NCBI GenBank assembly: GCA_020056895.1
Contig: JAGVGV010000126.1
Span: 1-5,806 of the forward strand
DNA from: Deltaproteobacteria bacterium
GTDB lineage: Bacteria > Desulfobacterota > Desulfarculia > Adiutricales > JAGVGV01
Reading direction: 5' to 3'
DNA: 5,806 nucleotides
Of this stretch, positions 1 to 5,341 are shown piece by piece; position 1 is the first letter of the stretch; every line of letters starts with the position of its first letter. A program made the translations under genes and the position numbers. Under the pieces are notes generated by a model. It was not told where the DNA came from. It worked only from the letters and a program-made list of their open reading frames with translations, and did not search any database.

Positions 1-508
1 CGCCCAGGCCGGCCAGTTCGTTCAGCACCAGCCGGCACAGGTCCGGCAGGCGCTCGGCCACGGGCGGGCTCAGGGCCAGGTCCCAGGTTTCTATGTCCAG
101 GGGCTGGATGCCGAGGATCACTGTGGGGGGGACCCGGCCGATCAACGGCAGAACGCTCATGACTTCCACGAAATCCACTTGGTGAAGGCTGTCCTTGTAC
201 CGGGTGCGGTCCGGAATTTCATCCCAGGGCACTCGGAACAGGTCCCCGGGCCGGCCGCCCAGTTTGACGGCGTCGACTACGATCAGATGGTCGGCCCGCT
301 CGATCACGGCCATGAGGGAAAGGCCCAAAACGCCGCCGTCCACCACGTCGACGTGTTCGGGAAAATCGTAGGTTTCAATCAGTTCGTGGGCCACGCGGAC
401 GCCCAGGCCCTCGTCGGTCTGGAGCAGGTTGCCCAGGCCCAGAACCACGATCCGAGGCGGCGGAGCCGGGTTCTCGTTCGGCGGCGGTTGAAGCGTGGAG
501 TTCGTCAT
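1..508 (-). CDS. Hydrogenase maturation protease (HyaD/HybD/HycI family), 3' end cut by the window
   Basis: This nickel-dependent endopeptidase family removes the C-terminal tail of the [NiFe]-hydrogenase large subunit after nickel insertion, in the cytoplasm. I translated 169 codons from the ATG at 508-506 and the frame stays open to the window edge. The N-terminal motif GLGNLLQTDEGLG (24-36) is diagnostic. By alignment from memory with E. coli HybD (E16, D62, H93), the metal ligands correspond to E33, D79 and H109, all present. The start overlaps the pmbA stop as ATGA and has no good Shine-Dalgarno site, which suggests translation by coupling to pmbA. The first 18 residues are a proline-rich extension (PPPNENPAPPP) that HybD lacks. 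The visible part already equals a full-length family member (about 150-170 residues), so little should be missing. Which hydrogenase it serves cannot be told here. Confidence 0.93.
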   Translation of the reverse strand, partial: MTNSTLQPPPNENPAPPPRIVVLGLGNLLQTDEGLGVRVAHELIETYDFPEHVDVVDGGVLGLSLMAVIERADHLIVVDAVKLGGRPGDLFRVPWDEIPDRTRYKDSLHQVDFVEVMSVLPLIGRVPPTVILGIQPLDIETWDLALSPPVAERLPDLCRLVLNELAGLG

Positions 509-1863
509 CGGCCGGCCAGAACCAATCCGTCCACCAGCAGGGAAACGCCGCCGATGGACCCGAAAAATCTCAGATCGCTCCCCACGGCCAGCACTCGGGA
601 CAGCATGGTAAAGAAATTGCCGGCCAGAGCCATACCCTTGACGGGATGATCGACGGCGCCGTTTTCCAGCCAGAATCCGGCGATGCCCAAGGAAAAATCT
701 CCGGTGACGGCGTTGGCGGTGTGAAGCCCCAATACATCGGTCACCAAAACGCCTCGGCCCAGTTGGCGGCCCAATTCGTCCGGCGATGCTTCCCCGGGCG
801 CCAGGTACAGATTGGTGGTGGCGACCCCGGGGGACGTTTTGGCGGACCGGCCGGCATTGCCCGTGGACCGGACGCCGTCCACCATGGCCCGGGGGTGATC
901 GTACAGAAAGCCGTTCATCACGCCCCGGCCGATCAGGGTGGTTGTCTGGCGGGCGGCGCCTTCGCCGTCTACGGACGCGCTGGCCAGGCCGCCGGGTCTG
1001 AGCCCGTCGTCGATCAGGGTGATGTTGGCCGAAGCGATGGTCTGGCCCACTTTGCCCGCCAGGGTGGATTTGCCTTTCTGAACCACGTCGGCCAAAAAGG
1101 AGGAGGCCAAAACATCCAGAAAATCGGCGGTGACCCGGTTTTCGATCAACACGGGGCAGGAGGAGCACGAGGCCGCCTGGCGGCCGCCAAGTTTCTGGAC
1201 CGCCCGTCCGGCGGCGGTCCGGCCGATCTGTTCCATGTTCAGGTCGGCCCGCCGAAGGGAGGATTCCCCTTCGTACCCCATTTCGGCTTCGGTTCCTTCA
1301 GCGGCTTTGGCCTGGACTCCGGCGGAAAAAATGGCCTTGTCGTGGGAATGGCGGAAGCCGTGGTGATTGGCCAGCCAAACGGTGTATTCGCTTTCGTGGT
1401 ATTCGGCGTGGCGGACTCGCTCGATCCGGGGATCGGCGTCCAGCGCGGCGGCTTCCAGGCGGAGGACGGCATCCAGTTTTTGGTCCAGCGTTTGTTCGGT
1501 CCGGTCCGGTTCCAACCCGGGAACGTGGGGGATCGCGGATGGAGGATCGGGGAGGGACAGGCCCGGGATGGGATCGGCCAGCCGGGCGGCGGCGGCGGCT
1601 TCCTGGACCATCCGGTCCACGGCGTCATCGGTGAAGATGGATGTATACGCGAAGCCCAGCCGGCCGTCGATGATGAGCCGCAGGGACGCCTGGAACTCTT
1701 CAGACCGGCGCACCTGATCCACGCGCCGGTTCTTGGCGGCAATGGCCAGGGACTGGCCCTGAACAAGGTACACATCGTATTCCGGCGCGCCGGACCGGGC
1801 CGCGGCCGCCAGCATCCGGTCGAGGATGCGGCCGGGGTCCCGCGAGGAATCGGCGGTGGTCAT
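505..1863 (-). CDS. pmbA: TldD/PmbA family protein, PmbA (TldE) type
   Basis: The protein has 452 residues, close to E. coli PmbA (about 450). In characterised systems TldE pairs with TldD to form a cytoplasmic heterodimeric metallopeptidase that degrades unfolded or leader peptides, for example in microcin B17 maturation and CcdA turnover. The N-terminal domain covers about 15-230. The C-terminal beta-rich domain is recognisable from IDDG (284-287), DGEG (299-302), NLYLAPGE (351-358), TGDFSLGIAGFWLENG (387-402) and the AGN motif (414-416). No HExxxH zinc motif occurs anywhere, which places it on the TldE side; the catalytic partner TldD is not in the window. GAGG lies 5 bases upstream of the ATG (forward 1869-1872). 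The start overlaps the acetyltransferase stop as ATGA, and the stop overlaps the hydrogenase-protease start in the same way. A CxxC (C233, C236) sits at the domain junction. Confidence 0.93.
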   Translation of the reverse strand: MTTADSSRDPGRILDRMLAAAARSGAPEYDVYLVQGQSLAIAAKNRRVDQVRRSEEFQASLRLIIDGRLGFAYTSIFTDDAVDRMVQEAAAAARLADPIPGLSLPDPPSAIPHVPGLEPDRTEQTLDQKLDAVLRLEAAALDADPRIERVRHAEYHESEYTVWLANHHGFRHSHDKAIFSAGVQAKAAEGTEAEMGYEGESSLRRADLNMEQIGRTAAGRAVQKLGGRQAASCSSCPVLIENRVTADFLDVLASSFLADVVQKGKSTLAGKVGQTIASANITLIDDGLRPGGLASASVDGEGAARQTTTLIGRGVMNGFLYDHPRAMVDGVRSTGNAGRSAKTSPGVATTNLYLAPGEASPDELGRQLGRGVLVTDVLGLHTANAVTGDFSLGIAGFWLENGAVDHPVKGMALAGNFFTMLSRVLAVGSDLRFFGSIGGVSLLVDGLVLAGR

Positions 1864-2324
1864 AAAGGCCTCAGCAAAGCGACTTCATCGCAATTGGGAA
1901 AGTTGATGCATTTGATGCAGTCCGCCCAGATTTTGTGCGGCAACTGGCTTTTTTCGATCCGTTGGTACCCGAACCGGGCGAAATAGTCCGGAATGTACGT
2001 CAGAACGAACAACCGGCCCACCCCCAGTTCCCGGGCGTCGGATTCCACTTGAGCCAGCAGCCGTCCGCCCAGACCCGTTCCCTGGTGTTCCTGAGCTACG
2101 GCCAGGGACCGGATTTCGCCTAAGTCTTCCCAGCAGACATGAAGGGCGCACACGCCGGCCAGTTCGTCCGGCCGTTCCTCGGGCGCGGCCACCAGAAAGG
2201 CGCGGATCACGTCGTACAATTCGCTGAGCGAACGAGGCAGCATGACCCCTTTCTGGCCGAAATCCTTTAAAAGATCATATATCCTTGGCACGTCGGAAAC
2301 AACGGCTTTCCGGATCCGGTACAT
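1860..2324 (-). CDS. Stand-alone GNAT N-acetyltransferase, ArgA-like (probable N-acetylglutamate synthase)
   Basis: This 154-residue single-domain GNAT protein resembles the short ArgA-type acetyltransferases (COG1246, such as M. tuberculosis Rv2747), which make N-acetylglutamate from acetyl-CoA and glutamate for arginine synthesis. It lacks the amino-acid-kinase domain of E. coli ArgA. Family features are the N-terminal RKAVVSDVPRIYDLL (5-19), ALHVCWEDLGEIRSLAV (60-76), the acetyl-CoA loop QGTGLGGRLL (81-90) and LFVLTYIPDYFARFGY (105-120). After the fold comes HKIWADCIKCINFPNCDE (130-147) with three cysteines (C136, C139, C145), which I do not recall in the mycobacterial form. The start is fixed by GGGGAGG (forward 2333-2339) 8 bases before the ATG and by a promoter 42 bases upstream. 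It is the first gene of an ATGA-linked trio with pmbA and the hydrogenase protease. The substrate is inferred; another amino acid is possible. Confidence 0.88.
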   Translation of the reverse strand: MYRIRKAVVSDVPRIYDLLKDFGQKGVMLPRSLSELYDVIRAFLVAAPEERPDELAGVCALHVCWEDLGEIRSLAVAQEHQGTGLGGRLLAQVESDARELGVGRLFVLTYIPDYFARFGYQRIEKSQLPHKIWADCIKCINFPNCDEVALLRPL

Positions 2325-2365
2325 CTTCAGGGCCTCCCCGTACGCGTTCGCGGTTGAAAAAAAGG

Positions 2366-2394
2366 ATCATAACCGGGGCTCCGGGGTACGTCAA
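2366..2394 (-). promoter_or_regulatory. Sigma70-type promoter of the acetyltransferase-pmbA-hydrogenase protease operon
   Basis: Read on the minus strand, TTGACG (2394-2389) and TATGAT (2371-2366) are separated by exactly 17 bases; each hexamer matches consensus at 5 of 6 positions. The predicted start of transcription is near 2359, which leaves a leader of about 35 bases with the Shine-Dalgarno GGGGAGG. No palindrome overlaps it, so expression may be constitutive. It is the best promoter in the window, but it is assigned by pattern only. Confidence 0.72.
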
Positions 2395-2479
2395 CCCTTG
2401 GCGGATGCCGATGGGGGCGCGTCAAGGTCCGATATCGAGTCTGAATCGTTAGAGAAGGCGGGAATGGTCAAGGTCCGGC

Positions 2480-2509
2480 TTGCCATGGAATGGATTTCCT
2501 TGATACCAT
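2480..2509 (+). promoter_or_regulatory. Weak candidate promoter for the PLP enzyme gene
   Basis: TTGCCA (2480-2485) and TACCAT (2504-2509) are 18 bases apart, with 4 of 6 matches each. This would give a leader of about 98 bases before the ATG at 2614. It is the best candidate I found in 2400-2613 on this strand, and such a match could arise by chance. Two near-identical ten-base blocks centred on CCATGG (2483-2488 and 2506-2511) overlap it, and GATTC-N6-GAATC (2520-2535) lies just downstream. Confidence 0.22.
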
Positions 2510-2547
2510 GGAGGCATAAGATTCACCACCGAATCGTGGGGCCGCGG

Positions 2548-2577
2548 CGACCGGCCGGGAACCGGATCCGGCCGTCG
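2548..2577 (+). other. Hairpin in the leader of the PLP enzyme gene
   Basis: CGGCCGG (2552-2558) pairs with CCGGCCG (2568-2574) around a 9-base loop. CGA (2548-2550) pairs with TCG (2575-2577) after a single bulged C at 2551, giving ten base pairs. It ends about 25 bases before the Shine-Dalgarno site and has no U-tract, so it is not a standard terminator. CCGG-rich sequence is common in this window, so chance is a real alternative. I recognise no known riboswitch class. Confidence 0.3.
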
Positions 2578-2601
2578 GAGCGGTCCGTCAACCCCCCAAC
2601 C

Positions 2602-2609
2602 AGGAGGAG
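2602..2609 (+). promoter_or_regulatory. Ribosome binding site that sets the start of the PLP enzyme gene
   Basis: AGGAGGAG contains a full anti-16S match (AGGAGG, 2602-2607) 6 bases before ATG 2614. The reading frame is open for 372 bases further upstream, but that stretch runs over the divergent acetyltransferase gene and its promoter, so the strong site fixes the start here. Confidence 0.85.
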
Positions 2610-2613
2610 CGGC

Positions 2614-3834
2614 ATGTCCGATTTCAACCCGGAACGCGCCTTGTACGAGGTGAAACGGGAATTCGGCGAACACGGCGGCGTTTGCCCGTCCGTGGATCGA
2701 TCGTCCACCTTTACCGTGATGGAACCGGGCCTGATGCCCGAAATTTTTTCGGGCCTTCGGGGGCCGGAAAAGGACGGCTGTTTTCTGTACAGCCGCCATT
2801 TCAACCCCACCGTGGACGTTCTGGCCCGGTACCTGGCCGCCCTGGAAGGGACCGAATTCGCCGTCTGCACCGCCAGCGGCATGTCGGCCATTTCGTGCGC
2901 GATGTTGCAAATCTGCCGCGAAGGCGACCACATCGTGGCCAGCCACACCATTTACGGCGGCACCTGGGCCCTGCTTCACGATCTGTTCCCCTCGATGGGC
3001 ATCACCACCACTTTCGTCAATCCCGCCAACCCCGACGCTTTTGAAGCGGCCATGCAGCCGAACACGAAATTGGTGTACGTGGAAGCCCTGGCCAATCCAT
3101 CCCTTCGCTTGGCCAACCTGCCGGTGCTGGCCGATATCGCCCACCGCCGCGGCGCCCGGCTGATCGTGGACAACACCTTCACCCCCATGATCTTTTCCCC
3201 GGCCCGGATGGGCGCTGATATCGTGGTCCATTCGCTGACCAAGTTCATCAACGGCGCCAGCGACATGCTGGGCGGCGCCATTTGCGCCTCCCGGGATTTC
3301 ATCCACCACCTCATGGACCTTCATACCGGCCGGGTGATGTTGCTGGGGCCCACCATGGACCCGAGGTGCGCCTTCGACGTGATCCAGCGGCTGCCTCATT
3401 TGGGCATCCGGATGAAGGAGCACGGCCGCCGGGCCCTGGTCATGGCCGAACGACTGAAAGCCATCGGCGCGCCGGTGGTGTACCCCGGCCTGCCCGAACA
3501 TCCCCAGTACGAACTGTTTCAGGCCATGATGAACCCGGGGTACGGCTTTGGAGGCATGGTGAACGTGGACTGCGGTTCGGCCGAAAAAGCCGAAGCCCTT
3601 CTTTCGGCCTTGCAAAACAAGGTCCGGTTCGGCCTGATCGCCGTGTCGCTGGGGTATTACGACACCCTGATGTCCTGCTCGGGATCGTCCACCTCATCCG
3701 AAATCCCCCCCGAAGACCAGGCCACCATGGGGCTTTCGCCGGGACTGGTCCGGCTCTCCATCGGGTACACCGGCGGCCTGGAAGACCAGCTCGCCGCGCT
3801 GGAAAAGGGGGTTCGGCTGGCGGGGGTGGTGTAG
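2614..3834 (+). CDS. Cys/Met metabolism PLP-dependent enzyme, probable methionine gamma-lyase (plant-type)
   Basis: The 406-residue protein is a fold-type I PLP enzyme of the Cys/Met metabolism family (gamma-lyases, gamma-synthases and sulfhydrylases). The PLP lysine is K210 in VVHSLTKFINGASD (204-217), and DNTF (186-189) holds the PLP-nitrogen aspartate. Y59 and R61 in LYSRHFNPT match the phosphate-binding YxR of bacterial methionine gamma-lyase, and Y114 matches its catalytic tyrosine. The position of its reactive Cys116 is glycine (YGGT, 114-117). The segments FGEHGGV, RHFNPTV, MLLGPTMDP, MSCSGSSTSSE (353-363) and SPGLVRLSIGY (375-385) closely recall Arabidopsis methionine gamma-lyase (At1g64660), so methionine cleavage to methanethiol, 2-oxobutanoate and ammonia is the leading guess. 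A homoserine sulfhydrylase or a cystathionine-type enzyme remains possible. It is divergent from the acetyltransferase operon and followed by lgt, which has its own promoter. Confidence 0.9.
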   Translation: MSDFNPERALYEVKREFGEHGGVCPSVDRSSTFTVMEPGLMPEIFSGLRGPEKDGCFLYSRHFNPTVDVLARYLAALEGTEFAVCTASGMSAISCAMLQICREGDHIVASHTIYGGTWALLHDLFPSMGITTTFVNPANPDAFEAAMQPNTKLVYVEALANPSLRLANLPVLADIAHRRGARLIVDNTFTPMIFSPARMGADIVVHSLTKFINGASDMLGGAICASRDFIHHLMDLHTGRVMLLGPTMDPRCAFDVIQRLPHLGIRMKEHGRRALVMAERLKAIGAPVVYPGLPEHPQYELFQAMMNPGYGFGGMVNVDCGSAEKAEALLSALQNKVRFGLIAVSLGYYDTLMSCSGSSTSSEIPPEDQATMGLSPGLVRLSIGYTGGLEDQLAALEKGVRLAGVV

Positions 3835-3891
3835 CCCGGGCCGGCGGATCGGATCGGCCCCGTCCGCGCCGCCTGGGCCGGGCGCCCGAGG

Positions 3892-3920
3892 TTGACCGGT
3901 CCGCCGGACCGGGGTATGCT
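3892..3920 (+). promoter_or_regulatory. Sigma70-type promoter of lgt
   Basis: TTGACC (3892-3897) and TATGCT (3915-3920) are separated by exactly 17 bases, with 5 of 6 and 4 of 6 consensus matches. The predicted transcript start is near 3927, giving a leader of about 79 bases before the lgt ATG. The perfect 10-base palindrome CGGGCGCCCG (3879-3888) lies just upstream of the -35 box, and another inverted repeat fills the spacer. Confidence 0.6.
3896..3912. promoter_or_regulatory. Inverted repeat inside the lgt promoter spacer, possible operator
   Basis: CCGGTCC (3896-3902) and GGACCGG (3906-3912) form a perfect 7-base inverted repeat around GCC. It starts in the last two bases of the -35 box and ends 2 bases before the -10 box, a position where a bound dimer would block RNA polymerase. 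It has no following T-tract, so I do not read it as a terminator of the upstream gene. No regulator is suggested by the sequence. Confidence 0.35.
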
Positions 3921-3925
3921 CGCCA

Positions 3926-3980
3926 GGCGACGCGGGAACCCATCCCCAACGAATGGACCGGCGATGGGTTCCGGGACGCC
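3926..3980 (+). other. Long stem-loop in the lgt 5' leader
   Basis: GGAACCCATC (3935-3944) pairs perfectly with GATGGGTTCC (3963-3972) around an 18-base loop. After a small internal loop, GGCG (3926-3929) pairs with CGCC (3977-3980), so nearly the whole leader from the predicted transcript start could fold into one arm ending about 25 bases before the lgt ATG. Ten perfect pairs containing A-T and T-A steps are less likely by chance than a pure G/C stem. There is no U-tract. It may act on mRNA stability or translation, or be a DNA-level operator. Confidence 0.45.
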
Positions 3981-4005
3981 AGAGGGCGAAAGGACGGACG
4001 GATCC

Positions 4006-4884
4006 ATGATTTGGGTATGGGATGTGGACCCGATACTGCTCCCGTTGTGGGGCCAATTCGGGATCCGATATTACGGCCTGCTGTTTTCCTTATTGTTCGT
4101 TGGGGGCTATTTTCTGTTTCGCTGGCAGGTGATTCGGGCCGGCGGGACTCAGGACGACGCGTACAACGTGATCCTTCCCGGCGCCATCGGCGTGGTGGCG
4201 GGCGCCCGGCTGGGCCATGTGATTTTTTACGAACCCGGCCGGTTGCTCAGCGATCCGTTGTGGGTTTTCCAGGTTTGGGAAGGCGGATTGGCCAGCCATG
4301 GGGCGGTGGTGGGCGTGATGTTGGCCCTCCTTTATTACGCCCGAACCTACAAGCAATCGTACCTGGAAGTGCTGGATCGGCTCACCTTCAGTTCGGCCCT
4401 GTCCGCCATCCTGGTGCGGATTGGCAATTTTTTCAATTCCGAAATCGTGGGCCGGGTCACGGATGGGACCTGGGGCGTCCGGTTCCCCCGGTTCGACCGT
4501 CTGCCGCCGGACCTGGCGCCCTTGAGGCATCCCAGCCAGCTGTACGAAGTGGTTTTGGGCTTGGTGGTGATGGGGGCTTTGTTCTGGGTGGACCGGAGTT
4601 TCGGCCGGGAAAAACGGCCACGGGGGGTTTTGACCGGAACCTTTCTGGCCGTCTGCTTTCTGGGCCGGTTTCTGGTGGAATTTTTCAAGGAATATCAGGT
4701 GCTCCCCAATACATTCCCCCTGACTATGGGCCAGATTCTGTCCATTCCGGCGGTTCTGGCCGGAATCGTGATTTTCTGGTGGAGCCTCAAGACTCGGGCG
4801 CCGGTCCGTTGGATGGCCACTCCGGTTGAACCTGTGCCCCCGAAGCCTTCGGGCCGTCCCAAAAAAGGAAAAAAGCGGGGCTGA
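4006..4884 (+). CDS. lgt: Prolipoprotein diacylglyceryl transferase
   Basis: Lgt transfers diacylglycerol from phosphatidylglycerol to the lipobox cysteine of prolipoproteins in the inner membrane, the first step of lipoprotein maturation. The protein has 292 residues and is strongly hydrophobic, with about seven membrane segments. The signature RIGNFFNSEIVGRVTD (138-153) matches E. coli RIGNFINGELWGRVTD. Also present are YYGL (22-25), GGLASHGAVVGV (93-104, H98 matching H103), HPSQLYE (175-181) and GRFLVEFFKE (220-229, R221 matching R239); the E. coli numbering is from memory. The tail PKKGKKRG is basic and probably cytoplasmic. I chose ATG 4006 over upstream in-frame starts (3892, 3964) because it gives a normal Lgt N-terminus and lies downstream of the predicted promoter. 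The Shine-Dalgarno site AAGGA (3990-3994) is 11 bases away, rather far. The gene converges on the MoaD-like gene, 42 bases from stop to stop. Confidence 0.97.
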   Translation: MIWVWDVDPILLPLWGQFGIRYYGLLFSLLFVGGYFLFRWQVIRAGGTQDDAYNVILPGAIGVVAGARLGHVIFYEPGRLLSDPLWVFQVWEGGLASHGAVVGVMLALLYYARTYKQSYLEVLDRLTFSSALSAILVRIGNFFNSEIVGRVTDGTWGVRFPRFDRLPPDLAPLRHPSQLYEVVLGLVVMGALFWVDRSFGREKRPRGVLTGTFLAVCFLGRFLVEFFKEYQVLPNTFPLTMGQILSIPAVLAGIVIFWWSLKTRAPVRWMATPVEPVPPKPSGRPKKGKKRG

Positions 4885-4926
4885 AGCCGGGAACGGTGAA
4901 CAAAGCTCCAGGTTGAAGCGGCCGGA

Positions 4927-5226
4927 TCAGACGGCTGGTTTCGCGGCCGAACGCGGATGTTTGGGATTCCGGAACCCGTACCAGTCCCAGAACACTTTGT
5001 ATTCGCCGGGAAAAATGGCCACCCGATCCCCGGGCGCCACCGAGTGATCCGGCGGCACGGCCCGGTGGTTGACCATGACCAGTTGCACCCGGTCCAGGGG
5101 AATGCCAAGCCGGTCCAGAAGATCGGCCAGGGATTGGGGTCTATCCAGGTCCACCCGGACCGGGCCGCTGCCACCGGAGCGAACCATCGCCCCCAAAGAA
5201 CCAAAAACCATCACGTCGATGGACAT
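4927..5226 (-). CDS. MoaD/ThiS-like ubiquitin-fold protein without a C-terminal diglycine
   Basis: The protein has 99 residues. The family layout is clear: a first strand (SIDVMVFGSL, 2-11), a helix (SLADLLDRLGIP, 32-43), QLVMVNHRAV (48-57) and PGDRVAIFPG (65-74). MoaD, ThiS and TtuB carry sulfur as a thiocarboxylate on a terminal Gly-Gly. Here the chain continues past the usual end with EYKVFWDWYGF (75-85) and a basic, proline-containing tail ending KPAV. Sulfur-carrier activity in the usual form is therefore unlikely. The fold also recalls the ubiquitin-like domain found in front of Mut7-C RNases. AGGGAGGT 6 bases before ATG 5226 sets the start; an in-frame ATG at 5325 is not supported. It is divergent from the YcxB-like gene, with an FNR-type site between them. 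No molybdopterin gene is adjacent, so the function is unknown. Confidence 0.82.
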   Translation of the reverse strand: MSIDVMVFGSLGAMVRSGGSGPVRVDLDRPQSLADLLDRLGIPLDRVQLVMVNHRAVPPDHSVAPGDRVAIFPGEYKVFWDWYGFRNPKHPRSAAKPAV

Positions 5227-5232
5227 GGGGAT

Positions 5233-5240
5233 ACCTCCCT
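5233..5240 (-). promoter_or_regulatory. Ribosome binding site that sets the start of the MoaD/ThiS-like gene
   Basis: On the minus strand AGGGAGGT lies 6 bases before ATG 5226-5224. The frame stays open upstream to 5325, but that extension would run through the intergenic region and past the candidate minus-strand promoter, so the shorter 99-residue product is preferred. Confidence 0.8.
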
Positions 5241-5276
5241 GGATCGGAAGGGTCGCCCGCCCCTCCGTCCACCCTA

Positions 5277-5282
5277 AAGGTA
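5277..5282 (-). promoter_or_regulatory. Weak -10 candidate for the MoaD/ThiS-like gene
   Basis: TACCTT on the minus strand matches the -10 consensus at only 3 of 6 positions. It is listed because its distance from the FNR-type box fits an activator-dependent promoter with no -35 element. No better -10 sequence is visible between 5227 and 5304. Confidence 0.22.
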
Positions 5283-5304
5283 CTCCCAAACCGGTCCGGC
5301 CGGC

Positions 5305-5320
5305 CTTGATCCAGGTCAAG
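5305..5320. promoter_or_regulatory. FNR/CRP-family operator in the divergent intergenic region
   Basis: CTTGATCCAGGTCAAG contains TTGAT-N4-GTCAA (5306-5319), matching the FNR consensus TTGAT-N4-ATCAA at 9 of 10 positions, with fully symmetric outer arms CTTGA/TCAAG. Its centre (5312.5) is about 41.5 bases from the predicted start point (near 5354) for the right-hand gene and about 42 from a possible one (near 5270) for the left-hand gene. This is the usual class II activator spacing. The regulator could be FNR, ANR/DNR, HcpR or another CRP-family protein. Confidence 0.55.
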
Positions 5321-5341
5321 ACCAACGCCCTTTTTAACCGC

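Noticed and set aside
1586..1602. GGC triplet run in pmbA
   Set aside because: It encodes a short alanine run (89-93) in a helix and is ordinary for a GC-rich gene.
646..1986. Long plus-strand open frame (446 codons) opposite pmbA
   Set aside because: It lies antisense to a well-recognised PmbA gene. Its product is low-complexity, rich in Gly, Pro and His, with no family motif, as expected for a GC-rich shadow frame.
2404..2451. Tiny 15-codon open frame between the divergent genes
   Set aside because: It has no ribosome binding site, no composition typical of a leader peptide, and no attenuator downstream.
2242..2613. N-terminal extension of the PLP enzyme to 530 residues
   Set aside because: It would overlap the divergent acetyltransferase gene and its promoter. 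The AGGAGG site and the family N-terminus both point to ATG 2614.
2449..3615. 388-codon minus-strand open frame opposite the PLP enzyme
   Set aside because: It is the antisense shadow of a clear enzyme gene. Its composition is rich in His, Gly and Val with no recognisable domain.
3282..4829. 515-codon plus-strand open frame across the PLP enzyme end and lgt
   Set aside because: It is out of frame with two recognised genes and consists mostly of Arg, Gly and Pro, typical of a shifted GC-rich frame.
4838..4890. Possible terminator between lgt and the MoaD-like gene
   Set aside because: The CCCGAA-GCC-TTCGGG stem (4839-4853) is followed on the plus strand by an A-tract. On the minus strand the T-tract comes before the stem. 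The other stem there (GGC-TGAA-GCC) has only three pairs. No convincing terminator is seen in the 42-base gap.
5305..5335. Terminator reading of the CTTGA/TCAAG palindrome followed by TTTTT
   Set aside because: The stem is only five pairs, the T-run starts ten bases later, and it lies between two divergent gene starts where no terminator is needed. An FNR-type operator explains it better.
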